A stretch of 64,000 nt of DNA from Scortum barcoo (GCA_023238725.1 CM041547.1:17251644-17315643); one strand, 5' to 3'. Shown: positions 41,029 through 53,436, counted from the first letter of the stretch. Notes: generated from the letters alone by a model not told the origin. Translations and numbers: made by a program.

Positions 41029-43622
41029 GTGAGAAACACACTCACACAGCGTTCTCATGCACAAATTCAAAGTGCATGACACTATCCACGAAGGCAAAAG
41101 GTTACACTGTTCCTTGCCAGCATTGTAATTCATGCACACACACAACACACACACATACACACACACACACATCTACTGCCTGCTGCTTGTCTGCTGACAG
41201 CACAAAGGGAAAGCAGTGAAGTATAAATAGTCCTTTGATGTTATTCTGGACACAAAAGGCTGCTCTAAACAGAGGGCAGAGTGTGTAAGTTATTCTAATA
41301 TATTCCTCTCTGCAGCACCAGATCTGTGTGTGTGTGTATATGTGTTACTCTATCTGAATCACCACATTCCTTTATTACAGTAGCTTCAGAAGTTCTTACA
41401 TAAACAATTTCCAACTGCAAAACAGAGAGAAAGCAAGACAGCTCAAGCTTTTAGTGACAGATTCATTTACATTTTACATCCAAAGCATTTTGCTGATGCA
41501 AGTGTTCGCAGCCACTCACATTAAGTGCACTGAAGTTGATTAAATGAACATTGGTGTCACAATAATCCCCTCTAACCAAATCTTATCAGGGCTGCAGAGC
41601 ATGCAGGCCACACTCCATCATATTTTGTGTCTGGATAATTTCTGACTAAAACCAGGCTCAGTGTTTTTGTTTTGCTGTGTTTTGTTCTCCCTTTTATTAA
41701 TCCTGTCTGATCTTTCCTTATACGTGTAGTTTTTTAGCAGAGTCATTTAATGCAAATACACAATGGGGATGTATAAACCCTGTATTATCTTTGCACTATG
41801 CTGATAACTTCAGTGTTGCTGTTCCTGCTATTGATCTTTAAAAAATGAGATAAAAGTCTTAAAGGGAAAGAGAAAAGCGAGAAGAGGAGTGTGAGAGGTA
41901 GAGAACAGTGGCCAGGAAAAATGAGATTGAGAAGAACTGCAAAGAGAGTATGTGACAAGAGGAAGAGAGAGAAGAAAGAAGAATGAGAGAAAGAAAGAAA
42001 AACGGTGACAGCGCCTGTGTGCAATGGCCAGAGAGAGGTCATGGAGAGGAAGAGGCAGAGAGCACAGGATGAGTGGAAAACAAAGAAAAGTGTGTGCGTC
42101 AGGTGGGGGGGAGCGAGCTTGTGAGCGAGAGGAGGGCCGGCCCTTGATAGATGACAGTGACTCCACGTCTTGGCAGATGCTACTTGATCAGATAGACACG
42201 ATGTGGGTGGAGAGCATATGGCTTTTCACGGACAGAGAGAAGCTGTGCACAGGGAAGAGTGGAGGAAGGTGAAGAACAGACAGAGAGACAGACAGACAGA
42301 GACAAAACAGCCTTTCTGGAAACAACTGCAGGTCACATTATGTCTTTTAGAGGCAAGACAACCTTCAATTTTTACCAAATATGCATAATAAGAATTTGTC
42401 ATATCCTGTTTTTTGCAATACCTGTTTTGTAATAGTATAGTATGGAAATGCACAGGATTTGTACTCTTTCTACTTGTTTAATCCTAGTTCCAGATCGCGC
42501 AATCCTGATCAAATGCATCCACCTCGGAGCAGCAGCAACATTCCGAATTCATACGTTTTGTCTGTGTAGTGAGATTGTACTCTTTCACACCTAAATAAAA
42601 TCCAGTCAGGCCTCAGGAACTATTTGTACTCCGCCATTTGAGGCTGGGTTATTTCACAGTGCAGATAAGAGTCCTGATGATACTTACATTAGGGTGAGTG
42701 TTCTGAACTGGAATGGATTTTCTGTTTGCCAGAATTTTAAAAAGTTTTTTTTACTGCACATCTTAAAATAAATTTGTGGGTTTTTTTTTCCCCAGTCCTA
42801 TATGCCTCAAAGAAAACCCTTTTAAAAGCCCTGAAAGTGTGGATGAAACTTGTAGATACTTGTGTTCCTGTGTTCCAACTGAGTGGTCACCAGACTATTG
42901 CTTGAGCTGTCTGACTGAACTACTGACTGACTGAACTACTGACTGACTGAACTACTGAAAAGAAAACAGAATTTGAATTTTAGCAATACTTCCGCCAGGA
43001 GTCAGAGCAACAGTGCAGGCAGTCGCAGCCCTCATAGCTTATTCCTTGAATGCACTCGATTTAAAAAAAAAAAATAAAGACAAAGTCACCTGTTGATACC
43101 TAAGGATTTATCTTCATTCTCTTTTACTGCCAATTTCAAGCACATCATATTAAAAAGATGTACCGTGGCTACATTTATTATTGTACTGGCAAATCCAATA
43201 GGGCACAAATCCTCCTCAGTTGTCCTGATGTATTAATGATGTCTTAGTGCGTCTGCACCCTTAAGACATCTAGCTGAACACAACCATGATATTTGTCTTT
43301 CCTCACTAGCAGCCTAAGTTATCCGGCCCTGAATGACACAGATTGGATTAGCCACGCGCCAAATGTCACAGAGGAAGCCATAGAGGGAGGGGGTACTGAG
43401 GGAAGGGAACAGAGAGAGAGGAATGAGAAAAGATAAGGTCTTTGTTGCTTTCCACCTTTCTTTCATTAGCACTAAAGAAACTATCTTTGCGCTATCAGGC
43501 AACGTGGAGGGGACTGGACACCCGGTGGATGGGGATGCCTAAAGAAGTGTATTTTGAACAACAACCCCAGAAAAACCAAACAATTAAAAGAAAAAAAAAA
43601 TATATATATATAATATATAAAT

Positions 43623-43665
<43 letters not shown>

Positions 43666-43666
43666 G

Positions 43667-43707
<41 letters not shown>

Positions 43708-43921
43708 TAGATAGATAGATAGATAGAGATAGATAGATAGATAAGCAATCAACTGTTAGGTTGGGTTAATATTCTTCTTGAGTTGAAGAAAAATGCTGAA
43801 ATACAACTTAAAACTCCATATGATACTTCACATTTGCTTTTAAAGTAATATTTAAAGCAGTTAATCTAGATCTAAAAGCAGATCTGATTCTCTCTCCATT
43901 CTTCATTCTTTTCCTTTTCAG
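41029..43921 (+). other. grin2a: Intron K-L (2.9 kb)
   Basis: This intron holds CA runs near 41138-41171, a purine-rich stretch (about 41850-42310) and a tetranucleotide GATA array (43622-43743) ending 178 nt before exon L. A weak match to the tail of a teleost repeat lies near 41470-41500. No coding similarity is seen. Confidence 0.8.
43622..43743. repeat. (GATA)n tetranucleotide array
   Basis: About 122 nt of GATA repeat with three short phase slips. It ends 178 nt before the acceptor of exon L. Arrays of this kind are usually polymorphic in length. Confidence 0.97.
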
Positions 43922-44160
43922 GTGAAATGGAGGAACTTGAAGCTCAGTGGCTGACGGGAATTTGCCACAATGAGAAGAACGAGGTAATGTCCAGCCAGCT
44001 GGATGTGGACAACATGGCCGGGGTCTTCTACATGCTGGCCACGGCCATGGGGCTCTCCCTCATCACCTTTGTCTCTGAACATCTCTTCTACTGGAGGCTC
44101 AGATACTGCTTCACGGGGGTCTGCACCGGCAAGCCCGGTCTTCTTTTCTCCATCAGTCGG
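43922..44160 (+). CDS. grin2a: grin2a coding exon L (end of S2, M4)
   Basis: This 239-nt exon encodes EMEELEAQWLTGICHNEKNE, VMSSQLDVDNMAGVFYMLAT, AMGLSLITFVSEHLFYWRLR and YCFTGVCTGKPGLLFSISR. It completes lobe S2, including the second Cys of the S2 disulfide in GICHNEKN. It then spans the M4 helix and enters the cytoplasm. The Cys residues of YCFTGVC correspond to the membrane-proximal palmitoylation cluster (human C848/C853). YWRLR matches the YWKLR adaptor-binding site of human. The acceptor is TTCCTTTTCAG and the donor is CGG|GTAAGA. Confidence 0.97.
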
Positions 44161-46142
44161 GTAAGACTTGGTTTTTGTATGGGAGGTGTATGTTTGCGTG
44201 TGCAGGCATGTCCTACAAGCGTGTTTTTTGCCTTTTTTGTGGTTTGGGAGAACAAAAACCTGTTACAGCCTTAAATTAAATACAATTTTAAACACACACA
44301 TTGAAACAGCAGTCTTGAATTTGGCCCAATAGTCACTCACAGAAACAGGCCATTGAGAGTGCGCACATGTGAGTATGAGGCTGTATGAATATCTAGGCCT
44401 GGGGTGGTCTGACTGGGTTAACCGTGGTCATGTTCAGGGCTATAAGGTGCAATGAAGCACTGCAGCTATACCGGGGGCTAATGCTGCATTATCGGGGTCA
44501 GACAGGCCTGACTTAGTTATATTTTCTACCGGGGAAATAAGCGAGCAGAGCAAGCATGCACACACACATGGAGAAACAGAGAGCTACTGCTAAACTAAGA
44601 AACCGAGTAAAATGGGGGGAGGGGGAGGGAGGGCTGCACACAAGAGGATGAGAAGGGAGGATGGCGATGGAGACAGGAGGGGGGGGGGGGGTCACGTTTA
44701 TGGTGAGGCAGCCCTGAATATCGCCAAAAACAGATCCTAATTGCGGCATGTTTTTGGGTGAAATCACGGCAACCCACGCTAAATCAATCTATTCTCTCTC
44801 ATTCTGGTAAAAGGTCAGCGTTCTCCCTCGTTGTGTGTGAGAACAGAAGACATGGATGTGCATCCCTAAAACACTGCAGTGTCTCTGCACTATTTTTGTG
44901 TGTGACTCTGTTTTCAAACTTAACAGAAAGGGTAGTGAGAAGAGAAAAAAAAAATTGTAGTCGATAAAGTGGGGTTCTTAAAAAGATGTTATTTGAAAGC
45001 CATTCTCAAGACTGATACAGCGTAAAAGATATCCTTAATAGCCTATCATGTGTTGATAAGCTCCACAAAATGTGTGCTGAACTCCAAAGCACTTTGAATC
45101 TTTAACATGATAAATACCTTTTCTGTGTATTTGTGGACTGGGAAATAATCTATGCGAGGGAAGAATTCGCTTTTGTTCATTGATCCCTCAAATGAAAGCT
45201 TTATGACGTTACTTTAAGCATTATATTGGCAGCTGTTGTTGGGCTGTTGGTCCAAATAAAAAGACTGGTTTTTATTATCCTCCCTCACAGTTGTAGTGAT
45301 GGTAATTTCTCCTGTTCGTCGTTGTTCTCAAAGAATGTCTCACCCCCGGAGTGCCTCTTAGGAAGGCTTGGGTTATCAGAGATATCATAACAAGTCGCTC
45401 ATATCTTCAGGTCATTGTTGATTCAGGTTATTTTGTTTGGATGAATTCTTCTAACTGTAAGGCACTGGGACATTTTTGCAGTAACAGTTGTGCTATAAAA
45501 TTAATGGAGCTGCAGAAAGACTTGTCTCACTGCATTGCACTCCATTTTGCCCACTTTAGTAAAAATACTGGGTGTGTTTGTGCTGTTAGTGGGGCTAGAG
45601 ACTATATTTAGCCTTGTTGGATTCCTTTTAAAGCAATATTCTCTGTTTTGTTTTTGTTTTGTTATCTTGGTTTGTTTATGACTAATTCTGAATCCTTATT
45701 TGTGTTATTATGTCATTTTTACTGCATCATCCTCTTAAATCAATCATATATGATCGTTCAGAAGATTCATATCATTAAGAAAACAAATTTCCATCTTTAC
45801 TGAGGGGTGCAGTTTGATTTTGTGTGTTTTCAGAGAAAATGAAAGAAAGCCTAATCTAATACTGTTTCAAGTTTGTGATCAAGGACTGTGTTGGTTCAAT
45901 GTACTGCAATTTGTTGAGTCACTACCAATTTAATACATCTCAGTAAAACATACAGAACACAAATATGTTTGGCCAGAGTAGATAAGTAATCATTATTCTG
46001 TTTGTCTCTCTCCATTTCTCTGTCAATCCCTCATTATGCTGGATTCTTACTTTCTCATTCCATTTAATCTCTTTGCCTCTTCCACTCCTCTGTCCCTGTC
46101 ATTTTCTCCATTCCACTTGTTTACCCATATGTCTCCATGCAG
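44161..46142 (+). other. grin2a: Intron L-M (2.0 kb)
   Basis: This intron contains a G homopolymer of about 13 nt near 44679-44691 within a purine-rich stretch, and it ends in a pyrimidine-rich region before CTCCATGCAG. No gene-like signal is seen. Confidence 0.8.
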
Positions 46143-48107
46143 GGAATCTGGAGTTGCATCCATGGAGTCCACATTGACATGAAGAAGAAGACGGATCTGG
46201 ACTTTAGCCCCCAGGACAAAATGCTTAAGCTCATTAAGTCAGCCAAACAGATGACCAACATGTCCAACCTGAGCGGCTCCCGCATGAACTCACCCAAACG
46301 TGAGTTTATGCACTCAGCTGGCCCCATGATCATGGACATGATGGCAGAGAAGGGCAACTTCATCTATGCTGACAACCGAAGCTATGCTCCAAAAGATATG
46401 ATCTATGGGGACACTGGTGACCTGCAGTCTTATCTTGCTAACCGCCACAAAGACCACCTTAACAACTACATCTTCCAGGGAGGCCAGCACCCTCTGACCT
46501 TGAACGATGCCAATCCCAACACGGTAGAGGTGGCAGTGAGTGCTGACGCAGTCCAGACCAATGCCAAGCCGCCCCGGACCCTGTGGAAGAAGTCAGTGGA
46601 CACGCTCCGTTCTGTGCCACCTGGGCCCCCTCCGATGCCTGACATGCTGATGCCAGACCCACGAATGTCGATGAAGACACAGCGCTACCTCCCTGAGGAT
46701 ACAGCCCACTCTGACATCTCCGACTGTTCCAGCAGGGCGGCCTCCTACAAGGACCCAGAAAACAACAAGCACCTGAAGCCCAAGGACAACTTAAAAAAAA
46801 GATCGGTGACGTCAAAATACCCAAGGGATTGCAGTGAGGTGGAGTTGTCCTACTTAAAGACTAAGCAGGTCAGTGGCGGAACCAACCAAACCGGGAGAGG
46901 AGGAGGAGGAGGAGGAGAGAAAATCTACACTATCGACTCAGACCGAGAGCTGAGCCTGCACTCAGACCCCATTCACTACCGCGAAAGTCGTGGCCTTGCT
47001 GCTGACGATTTGGATTATCCCGAGATCTACTCTGACCACAGTGACAACTATAGGAAGTGTGAGCAGCCCATAATTCATCTGAACTCTTCACCTTTGCATC
47101 ACACCGACTCAGATCTTCTACCAGATCCAACTTACTCTAAACACTACAGCCTGAAAGACAAAAACCTGTCCCCACATGAATCCATTGATCGCTACAAACA
47201 GACACATTGTCGTTCCTGTTTGTCTAAAGTGACCGCAAGCTACCCACCAGGAGGGCCGTACACCCCTGCTGCATCTGCCTCAGCTTCTGCCACTCGCTCA
47301 CCCTATAATCGGTGTGAAGCATGCCTCCACACAGCCAACCTGTATGACATTACTGAGGACCAGCTCCTCTCAGACCCCTTGGTCAGTCCCACCATGCATC
47401 ACCAACAGCAGCAGCAACCAGACGAAATGTTTGGTCTATATTGGCCACAGACGGATGGGCCGCATGTCCAAAAGAGAAACCGCTTGAGGCTGAGTCGTCA
47501 GCACTCCTTTGACAACATCATGCTAGAAAAGCCCAAGGATGTAGACCTGGGCCGACCTGCACGCAGCGTTAGCCTCAAGGAGAAGGATCGCTTCCTGGAC
47601 TCCACATCTGACTCGCACTATGCGAACCTCTTCGGCATGCGTCCCTATTCCGGCAGACTGTTTGGTACCGGCTCCAAATCAATGCTGTTTAACCACAACC
47701 TGGAGGAAAGCAAGAGGAGCAAGTCCCTGTACCCGGCCCATGGCTCGGAAAACCCTTTCCTCAGCCACTCGCTGAGGGATGACACCAGCAGCAGACTGGT
47801 CCATGGGCGTAGCTCCTCTGATATTTACAAACAGCTGGCAGTGGCTTCACCTGCAGCGGTTCTCGGAGCGGCCCCTATCAAAACACGCAACGATGCGAAC
47901 AATCTCCGCTCATCAGTTAAATCCACCACTTCATACTGCTCACGGGATGGGCGGATAGCCAATGACATGTACAATAAAGAGCATGTGATGCCTTACTCAG
48001 CCAATAAGACTAGTGCATACCCAGCCCCACGTGGCGTCCTAAACTCAGCCCAGTTCAGCAATAGACGGGTGTATAAAAAAATCCCCAGCCTGGAGTCAGA
48101 TGTTTAG
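46143..48107 (+). CDS. grin2a: grin2a last coding exon M (cytoplasmic tail)
   Basis: This 1965-nt exon encodes 654 residues and the stop TAG (48105-48107); the human counterpart has 599. Segments matching GluN2A include IWSCIHGVHID, SPKREFMHSAGP, LNNYIFQGGQHPLTLNDANP, NTVEVAVSAD, LWKKSVDTLR, RYLPEDTAHSDIS, SKYPRDCSEVELSYLKTK, IYTIDSDRE, LRLSRQHSFDNI, SRPARS-like GRPARSVSLKEKDR, SYCSRDGR, EHVMPYSANK and the PDZ ligand ESDV. Palmitoylation cluster II is kept as CRSC (47208-47219) and CEAC (47313-47324). Tyr aligned with human Src sites Y1325 (47619-47621) and Y1387 (47826-47828) are kept, but the Y1292 position is Phe (47508-47510). A Gly run from a GGA repeat (about 46897-46918) and a Gln run are fish additions. 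Confidence 0.97.
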   Translation, partial: GIWSCIHGVHIDMKKKTDLDFSPQDKMLKLIKSAKQMTNMSNLSGSRMNSPKREFMHSAGPMIMDMMAEKGNFIYADNRSYAPKDMIYGDTGDLQSYLANRHKDHLNNYIFQGGQHPLTLNDANPNTVEVAVSADAVQTNAKPPRTLWKKSVDTLRSVPPGPPPMPDMLMPDPRMSMKTQRYLPEDTAHSDISDCSSRAASYKDPENNKHLKPKDNLKKRSVTSKYPRDCSEVELSYLKTKQVSGGTNQTGRGGGGGGEKIYTIDSDRELSLHSDPIHYRESRGLAADDLDYPEIYSDHSDNYRKCEQPIIHLNSSPLHHTDSDLLPDPTYSKHYSLKDKNLSPHESIDRYKQTHCRSCLSKVTASYPPGGPYTPAASASASATRSPYNRCEACLHTANLYDITEDQLLSDPLVSPTMHHQQQQQPDEMFGLYWPQTDGPHVQKRNRLRLSRQHSFDNIMLEKPKDVDLGRPARSVSLKEKDRFLDSTSDSHYANLFGMRPYSGRLFGTGSKSMLFNHNLEESKRSKSLYPAHGSENPFLSHSLRDDTSSRLVHGRSSSDIYKQLAVASPAAVLGAAPIKTRNDANNLRSSVKSTTSYCSRDGRIANDMYNKEHVMPYSANKTSAYPAPRGVLNSAQFSNRRVYKKIPSLESDV

Positions 48108-50405
48108 TTGATATAAGAAATAATGTGTTCTCTCCTCTTTACTCCTCTCTGGGTTTGTATTATAATTTATCAACTATGTTATCCACCAAGGGATGCCATA
48201 GCCACACTACGTTTTTCTTCTTCTCTTTGACATTGTAATCCAAAAGAACTCGTGCCCACTTGGGTATGATGGTACTACTACTACTACTACTCTCTTTGCA
48301 GATGATATCACCATTTTTGTCCATTCTCTGCCATGTACCAGTGAGTTGGCTGCTTGGCCAACACGCTGCCATAAGGTATTCTGGTGTAAAGGGGAGGGGA
48401 ATAATTAACCCTCTAGGTTTGAGAAGGGTTAAGAAATGGCATAGTCCCATCAGTGGGAAGAGAGGGCCTAAGTTATGATAAAGGACTTATTGGGAAAGAG
48501 GGAACTGATATGTGATTGACGTGTGAGGAGGTGGTGAGGAGGATGGGAGAAATGACATGAGAGGGGAATTAGAGGCAGAGAGGAGATAACCTCTCTTTCA
48601 ACCCCTCCTCCTTCTCCCCTTTTTCCTTTCCACCTCCACTGTCAAGCTTGGGGCCCGCTAGTTGAGGAGAAGATGCCTGACAGGGAGACCAGATGGGCAC
48701 GTTTGATGTCGCGGCCAGACATGGAGGCGTCCCGGGAGGGCAGAGGCGTCACAGTGAGCTAGTCCAACGGTCTGCTGCTTGTTACTCTGACAAATATTCC
48801 CACTGAGACACCTGGCAGTGCAAGAGGAGAGAGAGAGGGAGAAAAGAGATGAGCGGCTAAATGGCACAGAGCGGAGTCTCCAATAGTTTTTGGCAGTTGG
48901 GTATCGGTGTCCTTGGTCAGAATTTGGTTTTATGTGTTAAACCCATATTAGGGGACAGGATAGTGACGAGAAGCTGAGAGTAATGTAGGTGCTATCAATG
49001 AATAATGTTTACAGACTGACAGATTAAAAAGACAGACTGACAAAATGACAGAATGATAGAGGAGGACAGACAGGGAAAAGCAAAGCAGGAAAGCAGGGAA
49101 ACCTGAGGCAAACTGATGGGCATTTCATTTGTGGCGCTGCACATAGAAAAATAATTGCAAAGTATTGCTTTTTTATTCTATTAAACTATAAGATTTATTA
49201 GGGATTCTGGCATCCGGATCCCCCTACGTAGGATTTTAGTGTTTGCTTATTTGGTAGCACAATAGCCATTAGTTTTAAAACCTCTCTCCCACATTTGCTT
49301 TCAAAGAAGCTTAGCTTTCTGAAAAATACCATCAAGAGTAGTAGATTATTTTGCATGTGTTAATTTTTTTCTGTGTCGGAGAAGACAAAATACACACAAA
49401 TACACTCTCAGACACATATTTTACATGTTTTTTGAAAAGGGACTGTGTCTTGCCAGATATGGTGGATGGATACTTGTACAATCGAAACCTTTATCCTTGA
49501 CCTTTGTGCTTAGTAAATCAGTGTCATGCTGTGGCTCCTGCTGCAAAAGAGCATGGTGGAAGGGAAGAGAGCAAAGAGGAGATAAACGAGGGAGAAAAGG
49601 ATGAAATGACAACCGTGTTCGCCACCCCCTTGTCTGAGTTGGGGAGGGGTTGGGTGCCGATGTGTTTTTGTCTTTTGACCTCCCTGCCACAGAGAAACAG
49701 GGTATTAGCTATAAAAAAAAAACACTGACTATTCCTTCCTTCTTTTCTCCTTTCTTCTTCCCTTCCTCGATCTACATGACACATGAGTGTTGGATAACTA
49801 TAGAACTACTTCACTTTATTTCTTTTCTTGTTTGTAAACTTGAACTTTGGTTGGTTGGTTGGTTGGTTGGTACAGCAGTAGCTATACAGCAGGATTGGGT
49901 TGAAAATTATCGATCATCAATTACTGTTGATCCACAATCAACCAGGGCTCCAACAGGATCTGAAGACTACTTGAGACGGATCCCTTCTTTACCTTCATAG
50001 CGTTATTTGGGTGGGATGTGGGATGTGGACGGGGCAAGATGTAGAAGGATGGAGCCGAGGAAGGTCCACTGTTATGTGCTCATTAATCATGTATCCATCT
50101 TAGTGTGGACTAAGTTGTGTGTGTGTGTGCATGGCAGAACTTGAGTAAGCTTGAAGTCTCAACCAGAACATTTGGTTCCTAATCTGATTGTTTATGCATT
50201 TGTTTGTTTGTTTGTTCTTTTTGATAACACTTAGCAGAAAAGACTTGCACATGCACATTCTTCCATGTATCCGCGCACCCACAAAAACCCTTTTTTTTTG
50301 TAGCATTACACTATACAAATTGTACAGTCAAAAGAGAAACCATGTATCCATCTTAACTAACTTTATTTGCTTGATTGATTGGGTCCACAAAGCCAAATTG
50401 TATCA

Positions 50406-50411
50406 AATAAA
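50406..50411 (+). promoter_or_regulatory. grin2a: Candidate poly(A) signal AATAAA
   Basis: AATAAA is followed 20-45 nt later by a T/G-rich element (TGATTCTGTGCGTTTTGGGG), a good layout for cleavage and polyadenylation. It would give a 3' UTR of about 2.3 kb. Confidence 0.4.
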
Positions 50412-51204
50412 ATACCTCAGGATGATTCTGTGCGTTTTGGGGGAGCTTCAACCGTAGCAACAGAATATGATGCGGCGCAGATTTTTTGTAGAAAAAAATT
50501 AAAAAAGAAAAAAAAACCCAACATGATTTATAGCGGCCACAAAAGCAGGATCAAACTTTTCTCCTTTTGATGTTTACCAGTCCTAGGTCTTCCAGCTCGG
50601 CTTTTTGCCCGAGCTCATGCAACCCAAGTAAAGAGAGAAGAAGAGGAAGAGAAGGAGGGAAAGGAGGGATGGCGGTAGAGGGCTTAGATGGTTTTGCTCA
50701 GTGAGGGGTGTGTTGCATGCAGCTCCACTCCTTGCCAAGCTGAGCACCCTTAACAGAATGGAGGATGTTACTTAAACGTCCAAAATCTGAAAAGCTACCC
50801 TTAAAAGGAATACTGAAACAGGAATCTCTCTCTTCTCCTCCATGGTTTTTAATGGCAGTCGACTGCATTAGCCACTGTGTTTCAATTGAAGCTCCATCTT
50901 TAACAACCACGGTCATATCGCCCTTTTGTACTCTTGGAATACTGCAGTGAACCTCTCCTTGCTTCCCAATCAGCTTACCCAATGTTGACTGACGAGCAAC
51001 ATTTGTTTTTTTTTGCATCTTATCTGCATATTTATTATTATTATCATATTTATCTCCACATGCTGCTTGCGTGAGCTGACAAGTGAACAATATGCACATG
51101 TAAAAATATCAAACGGCACCCTCGCATTTTATGAACTCACAATGATTTGTTCTATTTGTTCAACTTTTACAGAACTGTCATGAAAACTGATGCTGTTTTA
51201 TGTT

Positions 51205-51207
<3 letters not shown>

Positions 51208-51241
<34 letters not shown>
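51208..51241. repeat. (CA)n microsatellite in the probable 3' UTR
   Basis: A CA run of about 34 nt. If the 3' UTR extends this far, the mRNA carries a CA-repeat element. Confidence 0.95.
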
Positions 51242-51244
<3 letters not shown>

Positions 51245-52019
51245 CAGACACACCCTTGTGATGACAACCCTGCTCTTTTTAATGACAAAAATGTATTTTA
51301 ATTACATTTAATGATAAATAATGAGGTGATGGCATGCAACCCCAGATGTAACAATTTTAATGTTTTATGTTTCTTTTTTTGTTAGTTATTTTTGTTATGA
51401 TGTTATGATCACTAATGCGTTGTAACCAGGTGTGAGTATATACATATTTGAGAGAAAAAAAATTATCTATGTTTAACACGATGAAGATGCTGCTGCTGTT
51501 TTGGGGGAGAAGGCGAGGACCTGACCCTAGTGCAACTTCCTCACTGGCTGACAGGTCATTATCAGGCCGTGTTTTGCCCAATGGGGTCGCGGGTCGGGGG
51601 TCAGGGCTTGGTTTGGTATGACGGGACATCCTTGCTCTTCCTCCAATGGCAGGTGAGAATTACTGTATCACCAGCTCTGCTTCTCTCTTCCCTCTCCTTC
51701 ATGTGTAGTCAGGACTTCAACTGTAAAGAAGATAAAAGAAAAAAAGCAACCCTCTACTTTGAGTCTGCTATCCCTCCAAAGATACGAGACCTCTTTCTTT
51801 ATGGTTTGCTGTAAGAATAGAGCTTTTTTTTAAACTAATACTTCCTCAAAGACTTTTAAGGAACTATTTTGAATATATTTAGAAACGACACCTGTATACA
51901 TCGCTTGTAAATTCATACTGGGATACATCATCATGGAGAATTATAAATGATAAAGAGTAAAAACAATATTTTTTGTGTGAATTTCACAGGAGCTCTTCTG
52001 TACAGTGGCACTGTTTCTT

Positions 52020-52061
52020 TTCTCTCTCTCTCTCTCTCTCTTTCTATCTCTCTCTCTCTCT
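52020..52061. repeat. (CT)n microsatellite
   Basis: A CT run of about 42 nt with one interruption, just upstream of the AATAAA at 52075. Confidence 0.95.
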
Positions 52062-52074
52062 GTAGAGCGACTAG

Positions 52075-52080
52075 AATAAA
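52075..52080 (+). promoter_or_regulatory. grin2a: Candidate poly(A) signal AATAAA
   Basis: AATAAA is followed by a possible cleavage region and GGTTTGCTGTCCTGTC as the downstream element. It would give a 3' UTR of about 4 kb. Confidence 0.4.
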
Positions 52081-53401
52081 ACTTCACCATTCACAAGGTT
52101 TGCTGTCCTGTCAAAATTCACAATATGCACACCAGGCTCTGTGTCTGCCTCACCTTATATGAAAGTAACCACCTTTGTCAGTTGATGCTGGGAGATTATT
52201 TTACAGGAAATGAGAAAAAGTGCTGGCTGATTTTCCATTGACTCCATTTATTTTTGCAGCTGAAGATATTGCTTTTTACATTTGTGTCTCTGTTCAAGAA
52301 ACTAAATCAGTACACATTGAGCAGAAAATATGAGGTTTTTATGAAACTCTGAATAGGCCCTTCTGCCTAAATGTCATGTAATCCTATACTACGCCCAGAT
52401 CTAAAAGTATACCTGTATCTTTTGACCTATAAGGAGTCAATTTTGACTCTTTTAAAAGCTTTTTTATAATGACATTCCTAAAACTCATTTTGGTAAGTAT
52501 GGTTTGGTAAACTTTTTTTCACTATTAGTGTGAAAAAGTGTAATGATAGAGGCCATAATATGGCCAAATAAATCAAATTTAAACATACTGCGCTGCTCCC
52601 ACAGTACAAATCAGTATACATTCAAATACCTATTTACTCCAACCCAGTTACCATAGATAAGGTTGATGTTGGTCAATTCTGCAAAACCCTGAATTGTGCA
52701 GTTTTGGATATTCAGTGTGAATGTTTTTTTTAAGCTGTTTTTAAGGATGGGGAAAGATTATGGTTATGTTGTAATGATCTGTGACAGGGCTCCAGCATGA
52801 AAGTTGGACACACTACATGTCCATCCACCACCTGGATGTCCACAGGGTATACTACTTCCTGCACTGGCACTGAAAATGACATTGGATGTAATTAGTGTAC
52901 TGCAAAATGATTCAATAACAATACTCTATATTTCCTCATAAAACTGGCCTGGAAGGTACCAACGAGTGGTTAAAAAAGCATTTCAGTGTCATCATTCAGT
53001 CACTTCTGTCACTTTTTCCCCATCAGAAGTGTTCTTTCTTTACCTAACCCAAACCAAAGCCTGTTTAAAACCTTGGTGACAATTTACACTGAGCTGCTCA
53101 TCTTACTATATATAAATGTGATGGATTTTGTTTCAGGTAGCTTGTTGGCTATGCTGAATCACTTTGAAATCAATTCAGACACCTACATGATGGTCATTTA
53201 CTGCAAATTATCATCACATCACAGTGAGAAACAAATGTTTCAGTGATAGTGTAGACATGAACTTATAGTGTATTTCAGTGTTTCTGTAGAAATGCAAAAT
53301 GTGTTTGTATTTCACTAATTGCTTGTGCACAGGAGATGTACAGGTGTAAGTGATGCCAAAGAGGCCTTTGTGCTGTGACCGCTGCCTGACCTTACATTCT
53401 T

Positions 53402-53403
<2 letters not shown>

Positions 53404-53435
<32 letters not shown>
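53404..53435. repeat. (GT)n microsatellite
   Basis: A perfect GT run of about 32 nt downstream of the gene. Confidence 0.95.

Positions 53436-53436
<1 letters not shown>

Larger units (their letters stand above)
48108..52110 (+). other. grin2a: Probable 3' UTR of grin2a
   Basis: After the stop codon the sequence continues without any splice or gene signal. GluN2A mRNAs are known for very long 3' UTRs. Candidate poly(A) signals are at 50406, 52075 and 53705. Within this stretch are a GGTT repeat (49847-49870), a CA run (51208-51241) and a CT run (52020-52061). The 3' end is a guess based on the AATAAA at 52075, which is followed by CTTCACCATTCACAAGG and a GT-rich stretch. Confidence 0.45.

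Noticed and set aside
41456..41530. ACATTTTACATCCAAAGCATTTTGC resembling the end of a common fish repeat
   Set aside because: Too short and too diverged to call.
46121..47130. Open frames on the minus strand opposite the last exon
   Set aside because: They are shadows of the coding strand, with no splice context and no recognisable protein.
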